The translations under genes and the position numbers were made by a program. A stretch of 32,911 nucleotides of DNA from Balneolales bacterium. Lineage in GTDB: Bacteria > Bacteroidota > Rhodothermia > Balneolales > Natronogracilivirgulaceae. The notes below the pieces were generated by a model. That model saw only the letters and a list, made by a program, of their open reading frames with translations, was not told the DNA's origin and did no database searches. This document shows, piece after piece, positions 24,983-32,911 of this stretch; position 1 is the stretch's first letter; each line of letters begins with the position of its first letter. Location of the stretch: contig SLNO01000060.1 in assembly GCA_007132975.1 (NCBI GenBank), positions 1 to 32,911 of the forward strand, in the 5' to 3' direction.

Positions 24983-27900
24983 ATGGTACAAAAAATACGA
25001 TTCCTGTTGCTCGCCTGCCTGATCGCGGCGCCCCTGCTCTCTTCTGCGCAGACAGGCTCACTCAAGGGGGTTATCACAGATGCCGGAACAGGCCAGGCCG
25101 TACCCGGCGCCTCTGTCTACATCACGGACCTCGCCCGCGGTGTGGCTTCAACCCTGGAGGGAGAGTTCCTGATCGAGAACCTGCCCGCCGGCACATACAC
25201 GCTACGGGTGACCCATGTCGGCTACACACCTTACACATCCAGGGTCACGATCAGGGCCGGTGAAACGCTGGAGCGCAACATCACCATGGAAATGGATATC
25301 TACGGACTGGATGACATCGTCGTGACCGGGCTCTCGGTCGGCACCCCGCGGACCAAAACCCCCTTCGCCCTGACATCCATACGAGCTGAAATGCTCGAGA
25401 ACGTACCCTCCACAAATCCGGCCAACGCATTGCGGGCCAGGGCACCGGGTGTACGGGTGGTTCAGGGCTCGGGACTTCCGGGATCGGACATGTACCTGCG
25501 ACTGCGCGGCTCCAACAACCTGGGAACGGCTCAGGGGCCGCTTATCGTGGTCGACGGTATCATCACACAGGGCCGCATACAGGACTTTGACATGCAGAAT
25601 GTAGAGTCCATCGAGATCATCAAAGGCGCCGCCGCCGCATCGCTGTACGGATCGCTGGCCGGGAGCGGTGTCGTTCAGATCATCACAAAACGCGGGGCTG
25701 ATGTGGACGAAACCACGGTGACCATCAGAAACGAACTTGGCTTCTCCTCCCTCACAAGAAAGATTCCACTCGCAAATCATCACGCCTTCATGTTTGATGA
25801 TGACGGAAACTACCGGAATGCGGATGGCATACCCAATGCCATCAGTTCCAGAGGCATTATGGACCAGCCCTACAGCCAGCTCATCGATCAGCAGAATGAG
25901 TTTTTCAGGGCCATGCCGTTCTACACCAATTTCGCCTCCGTTGAAGGCCGCCAGGGGACCCTGAACTACATGGTGTCGTTCGAGAACATGAACGACGGCG
26001 GCGTGATCAGGGAGTTGCCGGACTACAAAAGAAGAAACCTGCGCGCCAACATAGACAACCAGATCAACGACCGGCTCAAGTTCTCCCTTTCCGCCCTTTA
26101 CAGCAACATCGAGGGGTATTCGCTGACACAGACCGGCCAGGGCGCCAACGTATTCTGGGGCATCCTGAATGCGCATCCGGATCTGGACCTGCGCCAGCCG
26201 GGGCCCGACGGCGAAAAATACAACCCGTTTGCACCCATCATCAACTCACAGAACCCGCTCTATATCGCCTACACGCGTGAATTCACGCGCAACAGGGAAC
26301 GTTTCCTGGGCGGGGTCAGGATGCAGTACGACATTGCCGAATGGTGGAGAGTCGACGGACAGTATTCCCTGGACCGCACCAATACCAACAGCCGGAACTT
26401 CATCGAAAGTGGAACGCGGCGGATGGATGAAGACAATCCCCACGAGGGATCATACTCGAAATCGCACACGATCGGCAGCGCCTCCATCGTGAACTTCCGG
26501 TCCCTCTTCAACCGGGAATTCGACAACCTGAAAACCGGACTGACCTTCTCCTACAGTTACGAAAGCCGTCCGTATGAGACCACCAACGCCTCGGGTGCCG
26601 GGTTTACTACCGCCGGGCTCTACACGCTGCAAAATACCGAAACCGAAAGGATGCGGATATCTTCTTATGTCTCTGAGGTCAGGGCCGAGAACTTCATGAC
26701 GAACCTGACGCTGGACCTGAAGGACCGCTACATCCTGGACGCCATAATTCGGTACGACGGATCCTCCCTTTTTGGTGCTGATGAGCGCTACCAAACCTAT
26801 TTCAGGGTTGCCGGCGCCTACCGTCTGACCGAAGACTTCCCAATTGCGAACGTCAATGAACTGAAGTTGAGGGCGTCCTACGGCTCCTCCGGACGGCGGC
26901 CCGGCTTTGATGCGCAGTATGAAGTCGTTTCGCTGATACCCGGCGGGTTCCAGAAAAACATCGCGGGCAACCGTCACCTCAAACCGGCCGACGTGCGCGA
27001 GCTTGAATTTGGTGTAGACATCCGGTTCCTTGACCGTTTCTTCGCCGAGATCAACTACGCGACTACGGTGGCAACCGACCAGATCCTGCTGGTGCCCATA
27101 TCCCCCACGACCGGATACAACCGGCAGTGGCAGAACGCCGGCACGCTCGAGTCGAGCATCGTCGAGCTGGCCCTGAACGGTCGCTTCATCAACCGGAGGG
27201 ATATGAGCTGGGACATGACCCTCGCCTTTGACAAGCTTTTCCGCCAGGAGATCACGGAACTCAACCGGACCCCTTTCAACTACACTCAGGGCTCATCCGA
27301 GGCCAGCCTGAACATCTTCTACATTGCCGAGGGCGAGCAGCTTGGCTATATGTACGGCCAGGCATTTGCACGATCGCTGGACGAGCTTACACTGGATGAC
27401 AACGGCTTTGTGATGAACTGGTACGGATACCATCCCGAGAATACCGGAGGCAACCTTCGCATTGATGATTTCGTCATCAACTCGGACGGGTATGTCATCC
27501 AAAGGGGCACCGAATACACCGCCGACGAGCAGCCCATGCTGCGCGTGGATCAGGACGGCGAGAGCATCCGGACCCGCATCGGCGATGTGAATCCCGATTT
27601 CAATGTGGGCCTGAGCTCCACATTCCGTTTCCGCAACCTCACCTTCTTCATGCTCCTCGACTGGCAGCAGGGCGGCGAGGTCTACAACTACACCCGCCAG
27701 GCACTGTACCACAGGTACCGCCACGGCGACATGGACATGAGCGGCCGGCCGGAGGGCCAGCAGAAACATGCCGAGTATTTCGCCCAGCACCTCTACAACA
27801 GGAACGCAGCCGTGAACGAGTTCGTGGAAGATGCGACCTTCCTCAAGATCCGCGAAATCTCCCTCGCCTACATGTTCCAGAACCAGGCCTTGCAAAGCAT

Positions 27901-28087
27901 AGGCATCGGCAACATCATCAGGCAAGCAAGGGTATCTGTCAGCGGACGGAACCTGTACACCTTCACCCGGTACTCGGGATTCGATCCGGAAGTGGCGGCC
28001 GGCTCCAACGCCACCAACTTCCGTGTGGACGAATTCACCTATCCCAATTTCAGGACATTCACCATGTCCCTCGAAATCAGGCTGTAA
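24983..28087 (+). CDS. SusC/RagA-type TonB-dependent outer-membrane transporter
   Basis: TonB-driven beta-barrel that imports a large solute handed over by the SusD lipoprotein of the next gene. I start at 24983 because AGAGG sits at normal spacing there; the ATG at 24965 would lengthen the signal by six residues. Signal peptide to about residue 23 (LLSSA/QTG), carboxypeptidase-regulatory-like domain (about 26-105, GVITDAGTGQAVPGASVYI, VTHVGYTPYTSRVTI), TonB-box-like DDIVVTG, plug domain (about 120-225, VESIEIIKGAAAASLYGSLAGSGVVQIITKRG), then the barrel to the C-terminal aromatic-rich strand TFTMSLEIRL. 1034 residues are normal. No glycoside hydrolase, sulfatase, peptidase operon or hybrid sensor flanks it, so the substrate is open. 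Confidence 0.95.
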   Translation: MVQKIRFLLLACLIAAPLLSSAQTGSLKGVITDAGTGQAVPGASVYITDLARGVASTLEGEFLIENLPAGTYTLRVTHVGYTPYTSRVTIRAGETLERNITMEMDIYGLDDIVVTGLSVGTPRTKTPFALTSIRAEMLENVPSTNPANALRARAPGVRVVQGSGLPGSDMYLRLRGSNNLGTAQGPLIVVDGIITQGRIQDFDMQNVESIEIIKGAAAASLYGSLAGSGVVQIITKRGADVDETTVTIRNELGFSSLTRKIPLANHHAFMFDDDGNYRNADGIPNAISSRGIMDQPYSQLIDQQNEFFRAMPFYTNFASVEGRQGTLNYMVSFENMNDGGVIRELPDYKRRNLRANIDNQINDRLKFSLSALYSNIEGYSLTQTGQGANVFWGILNAHPDLDLRQPGPDGEKYNPFAPIINSQNPLYIAYTREFTRNRERFLGGVRMQYDIAEWWRVDGQYSLDRTNTNSRNFIESGTRRMDEDNPHEGSYSKSHTIGSASIVNFRSLFNREFDNLKTGLTFSYSYESRPYETTNASGAGFTTAGLYTLQNTETERMRISSYVSEVRAENFMTNLTLDLKDRYILDAIIRYDGSSLFGADERYQTYFRVAGAYRLTEDFPIANVNELKLRASYGSSGRRPGFDAQYEVVSLIPGGFQKNIAGNRHLKPADVRELEFGVDIRFLDRFFAEINYATTVATDQILLVPISPTTGYNRQWQNAGTLESSIVELALNGRFINRRDMSWDMTLAFDKLFRQEITELNRTPFNYTQGSSEASLNIFYIAEGEQLGYMYGQAFARSLDELTLDDNGFVMNWYGYHPENTGGNLRIDDFVINSDGYVIQRGTEYTADEQPMLRVDQDGESIRTRIGDVNPDFNVGLSSTFRFRNLTFFMLLDWQQGGEVYNYTRQALYHRYRHGDMDMSGRPEGQQKHAEYFAQHLYNRNAAVNEFVEDATFLKIREISLAYMFQNQALQSIGIGNIIRQARVSVSGRNLYTFTRYSGFDPEVAAGSNATNFRVDEFTYPNFRTFTMSLEIRL

Positions 28088-28127
28088 CCGGCCACAGACA
28101 TTATTCGAAACTATACAGGATACCATC

Positions 28128-29678
28128 ATGAAGATAAAGAACACAGCAAAAACACTCCTTATGATCGCGTGTTTGGGTCTGACAGCGGGTTGCATGGATC
28201 TGGATGTGAAGAACATGAACGACCCCGACCTGGAACGGGTGCTGGTTACGCCCGAGGATTACCGGGCCCTCCTGGCGGGTGGATATAACGCTTGGTGGCG
28301 CGGCAGCCATGCCAACCGCCTGCCGTTCGCCCATTTCGACGGATGGGCAGACAACCTTACCACCACCAACGAGTACCAGATCTACTACAGCATGAGCACA
28401 CAGGAGCCACGGAACCGGATCGACAACAATCCGGGATCGGATGGCTACCTGTCGATGCAGACACCCTGGCAGCACCTCAACTCAGCGGTGTCAACTGCCA
28501 ATGACGTGATCAATTACGTAGAGGTCAACGGCAACAGCATCATCATCAACAGAAGGGATGAAACCATGATGATGCTGAGCATGGCCTATCTGCTGCGCGG
28601 TATCAGCAAAGGATATCTGGCCAACTTCTTCGACCAGGCATACATCATCAATGAAACCATTACGGACCTTCGCTTCCAGCCCTACACTGCCGTTCTGGAG
28701 TCGGCGATTGATGATATTGACAGGGCCGTCCAGATCGCTCAGGCTAATTCCTTCACCACGTTTGCCTTCCTGAGCAATGTGGCCATGACCAATCAGGAAC
28801 TGATAGGCTTTGCCAATACACAGGCGGCAAAATTCATTATCAGCAACGGCCGCACGGGCAGTCATTACGACCGTCAGGACTGGCAGCGCGTTGTGGATTA
28901 TGCCAGCAACGGGTATGGAAAAGACCTGATCATCGAAGGAACTGGCACGGCGGCAACCGGATGGCGACACGAATACCAGCGGCAGAGCGGGCTGGACTGG
29001 TACTGGAAAACCGACCTCAGGATCATCAACCTTATGGATCCGAACTACCCCATGAAATACCCGGTCAAGGCCGCGCAGAATGCCTATGCCATACCACCGG
29101 CGCAGTCTAATGATGCCCGGCTCGAGCTGGACTTCACCTATGACCCGCACAACCTGCATCGCTTCGTGATCGCAAGAGGTCCCCAGCTGCAGAGTGTATA
29201 CTACTACACCCGCTATGAGGACCTTTACCTGAATCAGGGGTTCGGGGATATCGTTGTTTTCCGCAAAGAGAACATCGACATGATGCTTGCCGAGGCCTAT
29301 GTCCATCTGGGACAAAAGCCGCTTGCGATCAGCCTTCTGAACTCGGGGTCACGGGTCAGCCGGGGAGGCCTGCCACCGATCCCTGCCAATGCAACGGACC
29401 AGGAGGTGCTGAACGCTATCTACTACGAGGTCGAGATCGACTTGCAGCGCACCTGGGTGGGCTATCAGTACTTCCTGGCAAGACGAAGGGATATGCTGCA
29501 GGCAGGAACACCGCTCCACCTTCCGGTTCCCTTTGAAGAGCTGCAGATTCTGGAAGAACCCGTATATACGTTTGGAGGAGCCACTTTCACCAGTGAGGAA
29601 GGCACCGCCGACGGCGCAAATGCCTGGGACAAGGATTGGTTTCCGGGCATGTACGATCACTGGTACGACAACCGGTGA
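28128..29678 (+). CDS. SusD/RagB-type nutrient-binding lipoprotein
   Basis: Surface lipoprotein lid of the SusC transporter encoded 40 bases upstream. I use the ATG at 28128: it gives a clean signal (LLMIACLGLTAGC) with lipid-carrying Cys22; an upstream open stretch overlaps susC and is not signal-like. 516 residues of mainly helical, TPR-like fold. SusD marks include the N-terminal DPDLERVLVTPEDYRALLAGGYNAWWRG, DVINYVEVNG, a middle stretch with AYLLRGISKGYLANFFDQA, NIDMMLAEAYVHLGQKPLAISLLNSG, and a C-terminal region with EVEIDLQRTWVGYQYFLARRRDML. The usual aromatic ligand cradle cannot be pinned without a model. It ends 30 bases from the convergent M23 gene. Confidence 0.93.
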   Translation: MKIKNTAKTLLMIACLGLTAGCMDLDVKNMNDPDLERVLVTPEDYRALLAGGYNAWWRGSHANRLPFAHFDGWADNLTTTNEYQIYYSMSTQEPRNRIDNNPGSDGYLSMQTPWQHLNSAVSTANDVINYVEVNGNSIIINRRDETMMMLSMAYLLRGISKGYLANFFDQAYIINETITDLRFQPYTAVLESAIDDIDRAVQIAQANSFTTFAFLSNVAMTNQELIGFANTQAAKFIISNGRTGSHYDRQDWQRVVDYASNGYGKDLIIEGTGTAATGWRHEYQRQSGLDWYWKTDLRIINLMDPNYPMKYPVKAAQNAYAIPPAQSNDARLELDFTYDPHNLHRFVIARGPQLQSVYYYTRYEDLYLNQGFGDIVVFRKENIDMMLAEAYVHLGQKPLAISLLNSGSRVSRGGLPPIPANATDQEVLNAIYYEVEIDLQRTWVGYQYFLARRRDMLQAGTPLHLPVPFEELQILEEPVYTFGGATFTSEEGTADGANAWDKDWFPGMYDHWYDNR

Positions 29679-29708
29679 CAGCGAGGGCGGGTGCTCAGGC
29701 CTGCTTCA

Positions 29709-30596
29709 CTATTTGGCGGCGTCCAGCAGCACCTGCCCGTTGTAATCCCTCAGGATGATCCTTTCGGGGATGAAGTCCATGTTTTCCGGCTTAACGGTCA
29801 GATCAAAACGCATGTGATCGGACGTCCGGCGGGCGGCATCAAAGTGGATGCCGAACTGTACCTGTTCTTTTCTTGCCGACCACCCTTTGGCAACAATGTC
29901 ATAGTAGTCGGCTTTCCTGCTTTCGTTTCCACCGATGAGCTCCACGGAGTTCACGGTCATGCTCTGCAGCGGCAGATCCAGGACGATTTCGCCGCTCTCC
30001 ATGAACGTATACGGTATCTCTCCGGGATCCCGATATGGCAGGATCTCCAAAGGGTTGCGGCTGTAGCGTTCATCGCGTACGTTCGGGTTGGGGAGCTGCA
30101 CGAAATAACCAAGATGAAGATGGGGATAGGTTGCGCCGGTGGAGCCTACCGTTCCCACCACATCATTGAGGCCAACGCGGTCACCCACTTTTACGTGCAT
30201 GGTGTGCAGATGGAGATAGCTGGTCGCCAGACTGTCGGAATGTTTGATGGTAATGGCATTACCTGCACCGGTGCTGGTACCGTCCCATTCGGCAAGCTGC
30301 ACAACTTCACCCGGCAGCACGGGATAAACAATGGTCCCCTCCGGCGCATACAGATCGATCCCTGCGTGGAAATCATATCCACTCGGCAGAAACCTGGGCC
30401 CATACTGTGCGTACGAAATATCACTGTTGAGCTGCTGGTTTCGGCTCAAAGGCCACTGGGCATCCGATACAGAAAACTCTCTTTCAGGAAGCTCGTAAGG
30501 CTCAGAGGTTGGGGTGCGCTCATCCTGGCACCCGGCAATGACGTATGCAAGCAGGACTGCCGCAAGAATGCAACCCCGGGTTCGGAAACAGATCAT
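29709..30596 (-). CDS. M23 family metallopeptidase, lipoprotein
   Basis: Zinc peptidase of the LytM type, probably cleaving peptidoglycan cross-links or another Gly-containing peptide, anchored in the envelope. I start at the ATG at 30596, which opens a lipoprotein signal (ILAAVLLAYVIAGC, Cys23); an upstream ATG at 30698 would put 34 non-signal residues in front. The zinc site is complete: His77 and Asp81 in YDFHAGIDLYAP, His159/His161 in TYPHLHLGYF, with His129/His131 in SYLHLHTMH as the catalytic-side histidine. A C-terminal beta domain (about 210-295) follows. In contrast to the EnvC-like protein at 20825 this one should be active. It is a single gene, convergent with susD. Confidence 0.92.
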   Translation of the reverse strand: MICFRTRGCILAAVLLAYVIAGCQDERTPTSEPYELPEREFSVSDAQWPLSRNQQLNSDISYAQYGPRFLPSGYDFHAGIDLYAPEGTIVYPVLPGEVVQLAEWDGTSTGAGNAITIKHSDSLATSYLHLHTMHVKVGDRVGLNDVVGTVGSTGATYPHLHLGYFVQLPNPNVRDERYSRNPLEILPYRDPGEIPYTFMESGEIVLDLPLQSMTVNSVELIGGNESRKADYYDIVAKGWSARKEQVQFGIHFDAARRTSDHMRFDLTVKPENMDFIPERIILRDYNGQVLLDAAK

Positions 30597-30608
30597 TTGG
30601 TGCCCCCG

Positions 30609-30616
30609 CAAAGTTA
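30609..30616 (-). promoter_or_regulatory. -7 box for the M23 gene, implying a near-leaderless mRNA
   Basis: On the minus strand TAACTTTG (followed by C) matches the Bacteroidota -7 consensus TAnnTTTG exactly. It lies 12 bases before the M23 ATG, so the transcript would begin about five bases before the start codon. No good TTTG box is seen 19-21 bases upstream, so this is tentative; it does support 30596 over 30698 as start. Confidence 0.35.
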
Positions 30617-31199
30617 GATGTAACCTGTCTGAAATCTGCTTAATCACAATATACTCTTCCACACCATCATGTGCCAAATCCATGCCGTCTGTTGCCAATC
30701 AATACACTGGAGCCAATGCAGCCTGCCCGGGGCCAGATATCTTCCTGATATCTCAATACGAAACAGAAATATGAATTTTTAAAGAAATTTGTATTGATAT
30801 TTGTTCAGAATATTTACTATTTATGGGATGATTTGCAGGGTATAGGTTAAAAATCGTCTTAACGGGACATTTGTTGAATTGCTTGCCGGCAGATCATTTC
30901 CATCACAATTAACACAATTATCAGTAAGATCGGGGTAGATTACTATATGGCAATAGATTACTGTGTCCATTTGCCGGCCATTCTCACATATGCAGCATTC
31001 CAGACGGGACTTTTGCACATCAGGGAATCCGGAATGGTGGTGCGGCACCCTGTTTCCATCTCGAAGTATCACTGATGCCGGAGGTAATACACCTTCCGCG
31101 TGTCCGGGATAACTCGCTCTCCCCCGCTGCTGCCCGTTTTTTCACTCAGGTAATGGAAATAATGCAGTACAACTCATCACTTAACTAAAACGGAGATAT
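30617..31199. other. AT-rich non-coding region before the second susC
   Basis: About 580 bases, markedly richer in A+T than the flanking genes, especially 30760-30960. It holds a 7-bp inverted repeat AGATATC/GATATCT with a 5-base loop (30735-30753) and two exact TAGATTACT copies (30936-30944 and 30954-30962, period 18). A minus-strand frame at 30821-31072 with a GTG start encodes a Cys-containing 83-residue sequence, but lacks a ribosome site or family match and I do not call it. The region most likely holds the susC promoter and leader, and perhaps regulator sites. Confidence 0.45.
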
Positions 31200-32911
31200 A
31201 TGAAGATCAAACAAATACTGTTTGCAGTCTCTCTCCTGTTGCTGGCACAGAATGTGTTTGCACAGGATAGAACTGTCGCCGGTCTGGTTTCAGACTCGGA
31301 GACAGGAGAGCCTCTTTTTGGTGTAAGCATTCTCGTGGAAGGTACCACACGGGGTGATGTTACCAATGTAGACGGTGAATACTCCATAGTTGTCCAGGAA
31401 GGCGATAACGCCCTCGTTTTCAGCTATGTGGGATACCGCACCGTGCGTTTGACGATCGACGGCAGATCCACGATAAACGTCCGCATGCAGCCGGAGATCG
31501 GCCTGCTGGATGACGTGATCGTGACCGCTTTCGGTATCGAGCGCGAGCGTCGGGCCCTTGGCTATTCACTGCAGGATGTCGACGGACAGGAAATCATGGC
31601 TTCCGGAGCCAACAATCTGCTCAATGCGCTGCAGGGACAGGTTGCCGGCGTCCAGATAAACCGCGGAGGCGGCGGAGCCGGACAAGGTTCCCAGATATTC
31701 ATCCGTGGTTTCACCTCGCTGGATCCTTCGGCCGACAACCAGCCGCTGTTTGTGGTGGACGGGGTTCCGATCAGCAACGAGACCATCGAGTCGACCGGCC
31801 GGGTTCGGGGTATGTCGAACCGCGCCATTGACATCGATCCGCAGGATATTGCCAGTGTTACCGTACTGCGCAGTGCTCCGGCAACGGCCCTCTACGGTGT
31901 ACGTGCCGCCAACGGCGCCATCATCGTCACCACCAAGTCCGGCCGGCCCGGTGAGGTACGCGTGAACTTCTCGCACAGCGTTTCCCGGGAGGATGTGATC
32001 AATGCTCCTGCCTATCAGGACGTATATGGCCCGGGTTTTGGTTTCGATTTCAACCCCAACAGTTTCTGGGGAGCATGGGGTGGCAGATTTGAGGATAACC
32101 CGACCTGGACCCAGACCGTTGACGGTGTGGAGCAGGAATTCCCAATGCGGTACTACAACAACTGGGAAAACGCGATGCAGGCCGGATACGGCGTCAATAA
32201 CAGCGTCAATGTGTCCGGTGGTACAGAGAGTGCCACATTCTACACTTCCATTTCCGATTCCCGGAATCGCGGCGTGATCCCCAACAATACCTGGAACCGG
32301 ACTTCGGTACGTGTGAACGGTAATGCCAATACCGGAATCCTGCGCGTGGGCGCCTCTCTGAACTACATCAACTCTGGTGGTAACCGGGTGCCTTTCGTGA
32401 ACTTCATGGAGCGTCTGGCCTACTGGAACACCTCGGCAGATGTAACCGACTGGCGCTTTGACGACGGACGGCACAAATCCGACAACGTTCTCGGAACCGG
32501 CACAGGCCGCAACCCGGTTTTTGATGCCAGGATGAACACCTATGAGGACGATGTCAACCGCCTGATCGGGAACATCAATGCTTCCGTTGACCTGACGGAC
32601 TGGCTGGCGCTGGAATACCGGATCGGTATGGATACCTATTCCGACATGCGGACCGAGATTGAGCCGGGTCCGTTTGGATTTGAGAACGAGTTCGTGTGGA
32701 GCAACGGTTTCATTGAAGAAAACCGGATCAACTCCCGCGACATTACCTCCAACGTCTCCCTGCGCCTTCACCGGCAAATCACCGATGACTTCGGTTTTGA
32801 GGGACGCTTTGGAAATGACATCTTCGATCGGGAGCTGAAGACCGTACGTGCTCGCGGAAACATCTTTGAAATCCCGCAATTTGCACACTTCAGCAACACC
32901 GGCGATATCCT
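31200..32911 (+). CDS. SusC/RagA-type TonB-dependent transporter, C-terminus beyond window
   Basis: The ATG at 31200 has GGAG at good spacing (CGGAGATAT). The frame stays open to the last base, giving about 570 residues: signal peptide (ILFAVSLLLLAQNVFA/QD), carboxypeptidase-regulatory-like domain (GLVSDSETGEPLFGVSILVEG, FSYVGYRTVRLTI), TonB-box-like DDVIVTAFG, plug domain (ALQGQVAGVQINRG, PLFVVDGVPISN, SVTVLRSAPATALYGVRAANGAIIVTTKSG) and the first part of the barrel. It has no frameshift. It belongs to a different subfamily from the first SusC (plug sequences differ clearly). A SusD partner is expected just past the window edge. Substrate unknown; no N-terminal STN domain is present. Confidence 0.93.
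   Translation, partial: MKIKQILFAVSLLLLAQNVFAQDRTVAGLVSDSETGEPLFGVSILVEGTTRGDVTNVDGEYSIVVQEGDNALVFSYVGYRTVRLTIDGRSTINVRMQPEIGLLDDVIVTAFGIERERRALGYSLQDVDGQEIMASGANNLLNALQGQVAGVQINRGGGGAGQGSQIFIRGFTSLDPSADNQPLFVVDGVPISNETIESTGRVRGMSNRAIDIDPQDIASVTVLRSAPATALYGVRAANGAIIVTTKSGRPGEVRVNFSHSVSREDVINAPAYQDVYGPGFGFDFNPNSFWGAWGGRFEDNPTWTQTVDGVEQEFPMRYYNNWENAMQAGYGVNNSVNVSGGTESATFYTSISDSRNRGVIPNNTWNRTSVRVNGNANTGILRVGASLNYINSGGNRVPFVNFMERLAYWNTSADVTDWRFDDGRHKSDNVLGTGTGRNPVFDARMNTYEDDVNRLIGNINASVDLTDWLALEYRIGMDTYSDMRTEIEPGPFGFENEFVWSNGFIEENRINSRDITSNVSLRLHRQITDDFGFEGRFGNDIFDRELKTVRARGNIFEIPQFAHFSNTGDI

Noticed and set aside
30821-31072. Minus-strand frame of 83 codons with several Cys pairs
   Set aside because: GTG start, no ribosome site, no recognisable family, and it lies in AT-rich DNA with regulatory-looking repeats.
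31566-32888. 440-codon minus-strand frame
   Set aside because: Antisense shadow of the second susC, whose own frame shows signal peptide, plug and barrel motifs.

Overview
The window reads as a chromosomal stretch from a GC-rich member of the Bacteroidota/Balneolota/Rhodothermota group. The pointers are SusC/SusD outer-membrane pairs, the ileS-dksA-lspA gene order, a DksA-like protein that keeps only one zinc cysteine, a type-2-length IleS, a DUF4954 gene beside nagB, and upstream elements of the TTTG-N19-TAnnTTTG type used by the Bacteroidota sigma factor. Balneolota or Rhodothermota is my best inference from the high GC; the species cannot be read from the window. I saw no tRNA, rRNA, CRISPR array, transposase, phage gene or replication origin.

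Layout. 1-4370 (minus): the N-terminal part of a DUF4954 protein, nagB (glucosamine-6-phosphate deaminase), a one-chain ADP-forming acyl/acetyl-CoA synthetase, and a stand-alone acyl carrier protein. 4677-8449 (plus): a translationally coupled fatty-acid beta-oxidation pair, a thiolase with unusual low-complexity inserts and a FadJ-type hydratase/dehydrogenase. 8696-10341 (plus): yajC and ribBA. 10348-16378 (minus): a Stealth-family sugar-phosphate transferase, then the housekeeping run ileS-dksA-lspA-sufU (transcribed in that order). 16627-18161 (plus): a low-molecular-weight phosphatase coupled by a 4-base overlap to a fructosamine-kinase-family protein, a probable protein-deglycation pair. 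18241-22675 (plus): an envelope cluster of a TPR lipoprotein, a DUF4292 lipoprotein, an EnvC-like activator with a dead LytM domain and a small membrane protein. 23013-24272 (plus): a DUF819 membrane protein. 24983-29678 (plus): a SusC/SusD pair. 29709-30596 (minus): an M23 peptidase lipoprotein with an intact zinc site. 31200 to the end (plus): a second SusC gene, cut by the window edge.

How the parts work together. The ADP-forming CoA ligase, ACP and FadI/FadJ pair suggest acyl-CoA metabolism, although the ligase and ACP are divergent from the beta-oxidation genes. The envelope genes (lspA, yajC, TPR/DUF4292/EnvC, SusCD, M23) are ordinary for a diderm with an abundant lipoproteome. No gene is of a wholly unknown type apart from the small membrane protein at 22232. 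The items most worth a second look are the phosphatase/kinase pair with its insert and 3'-end duplication, the thiolase with its lysine-rich tail, the 60-bp near-identical repeats with inverted ends at 24326-24494, and the envelope cluster.
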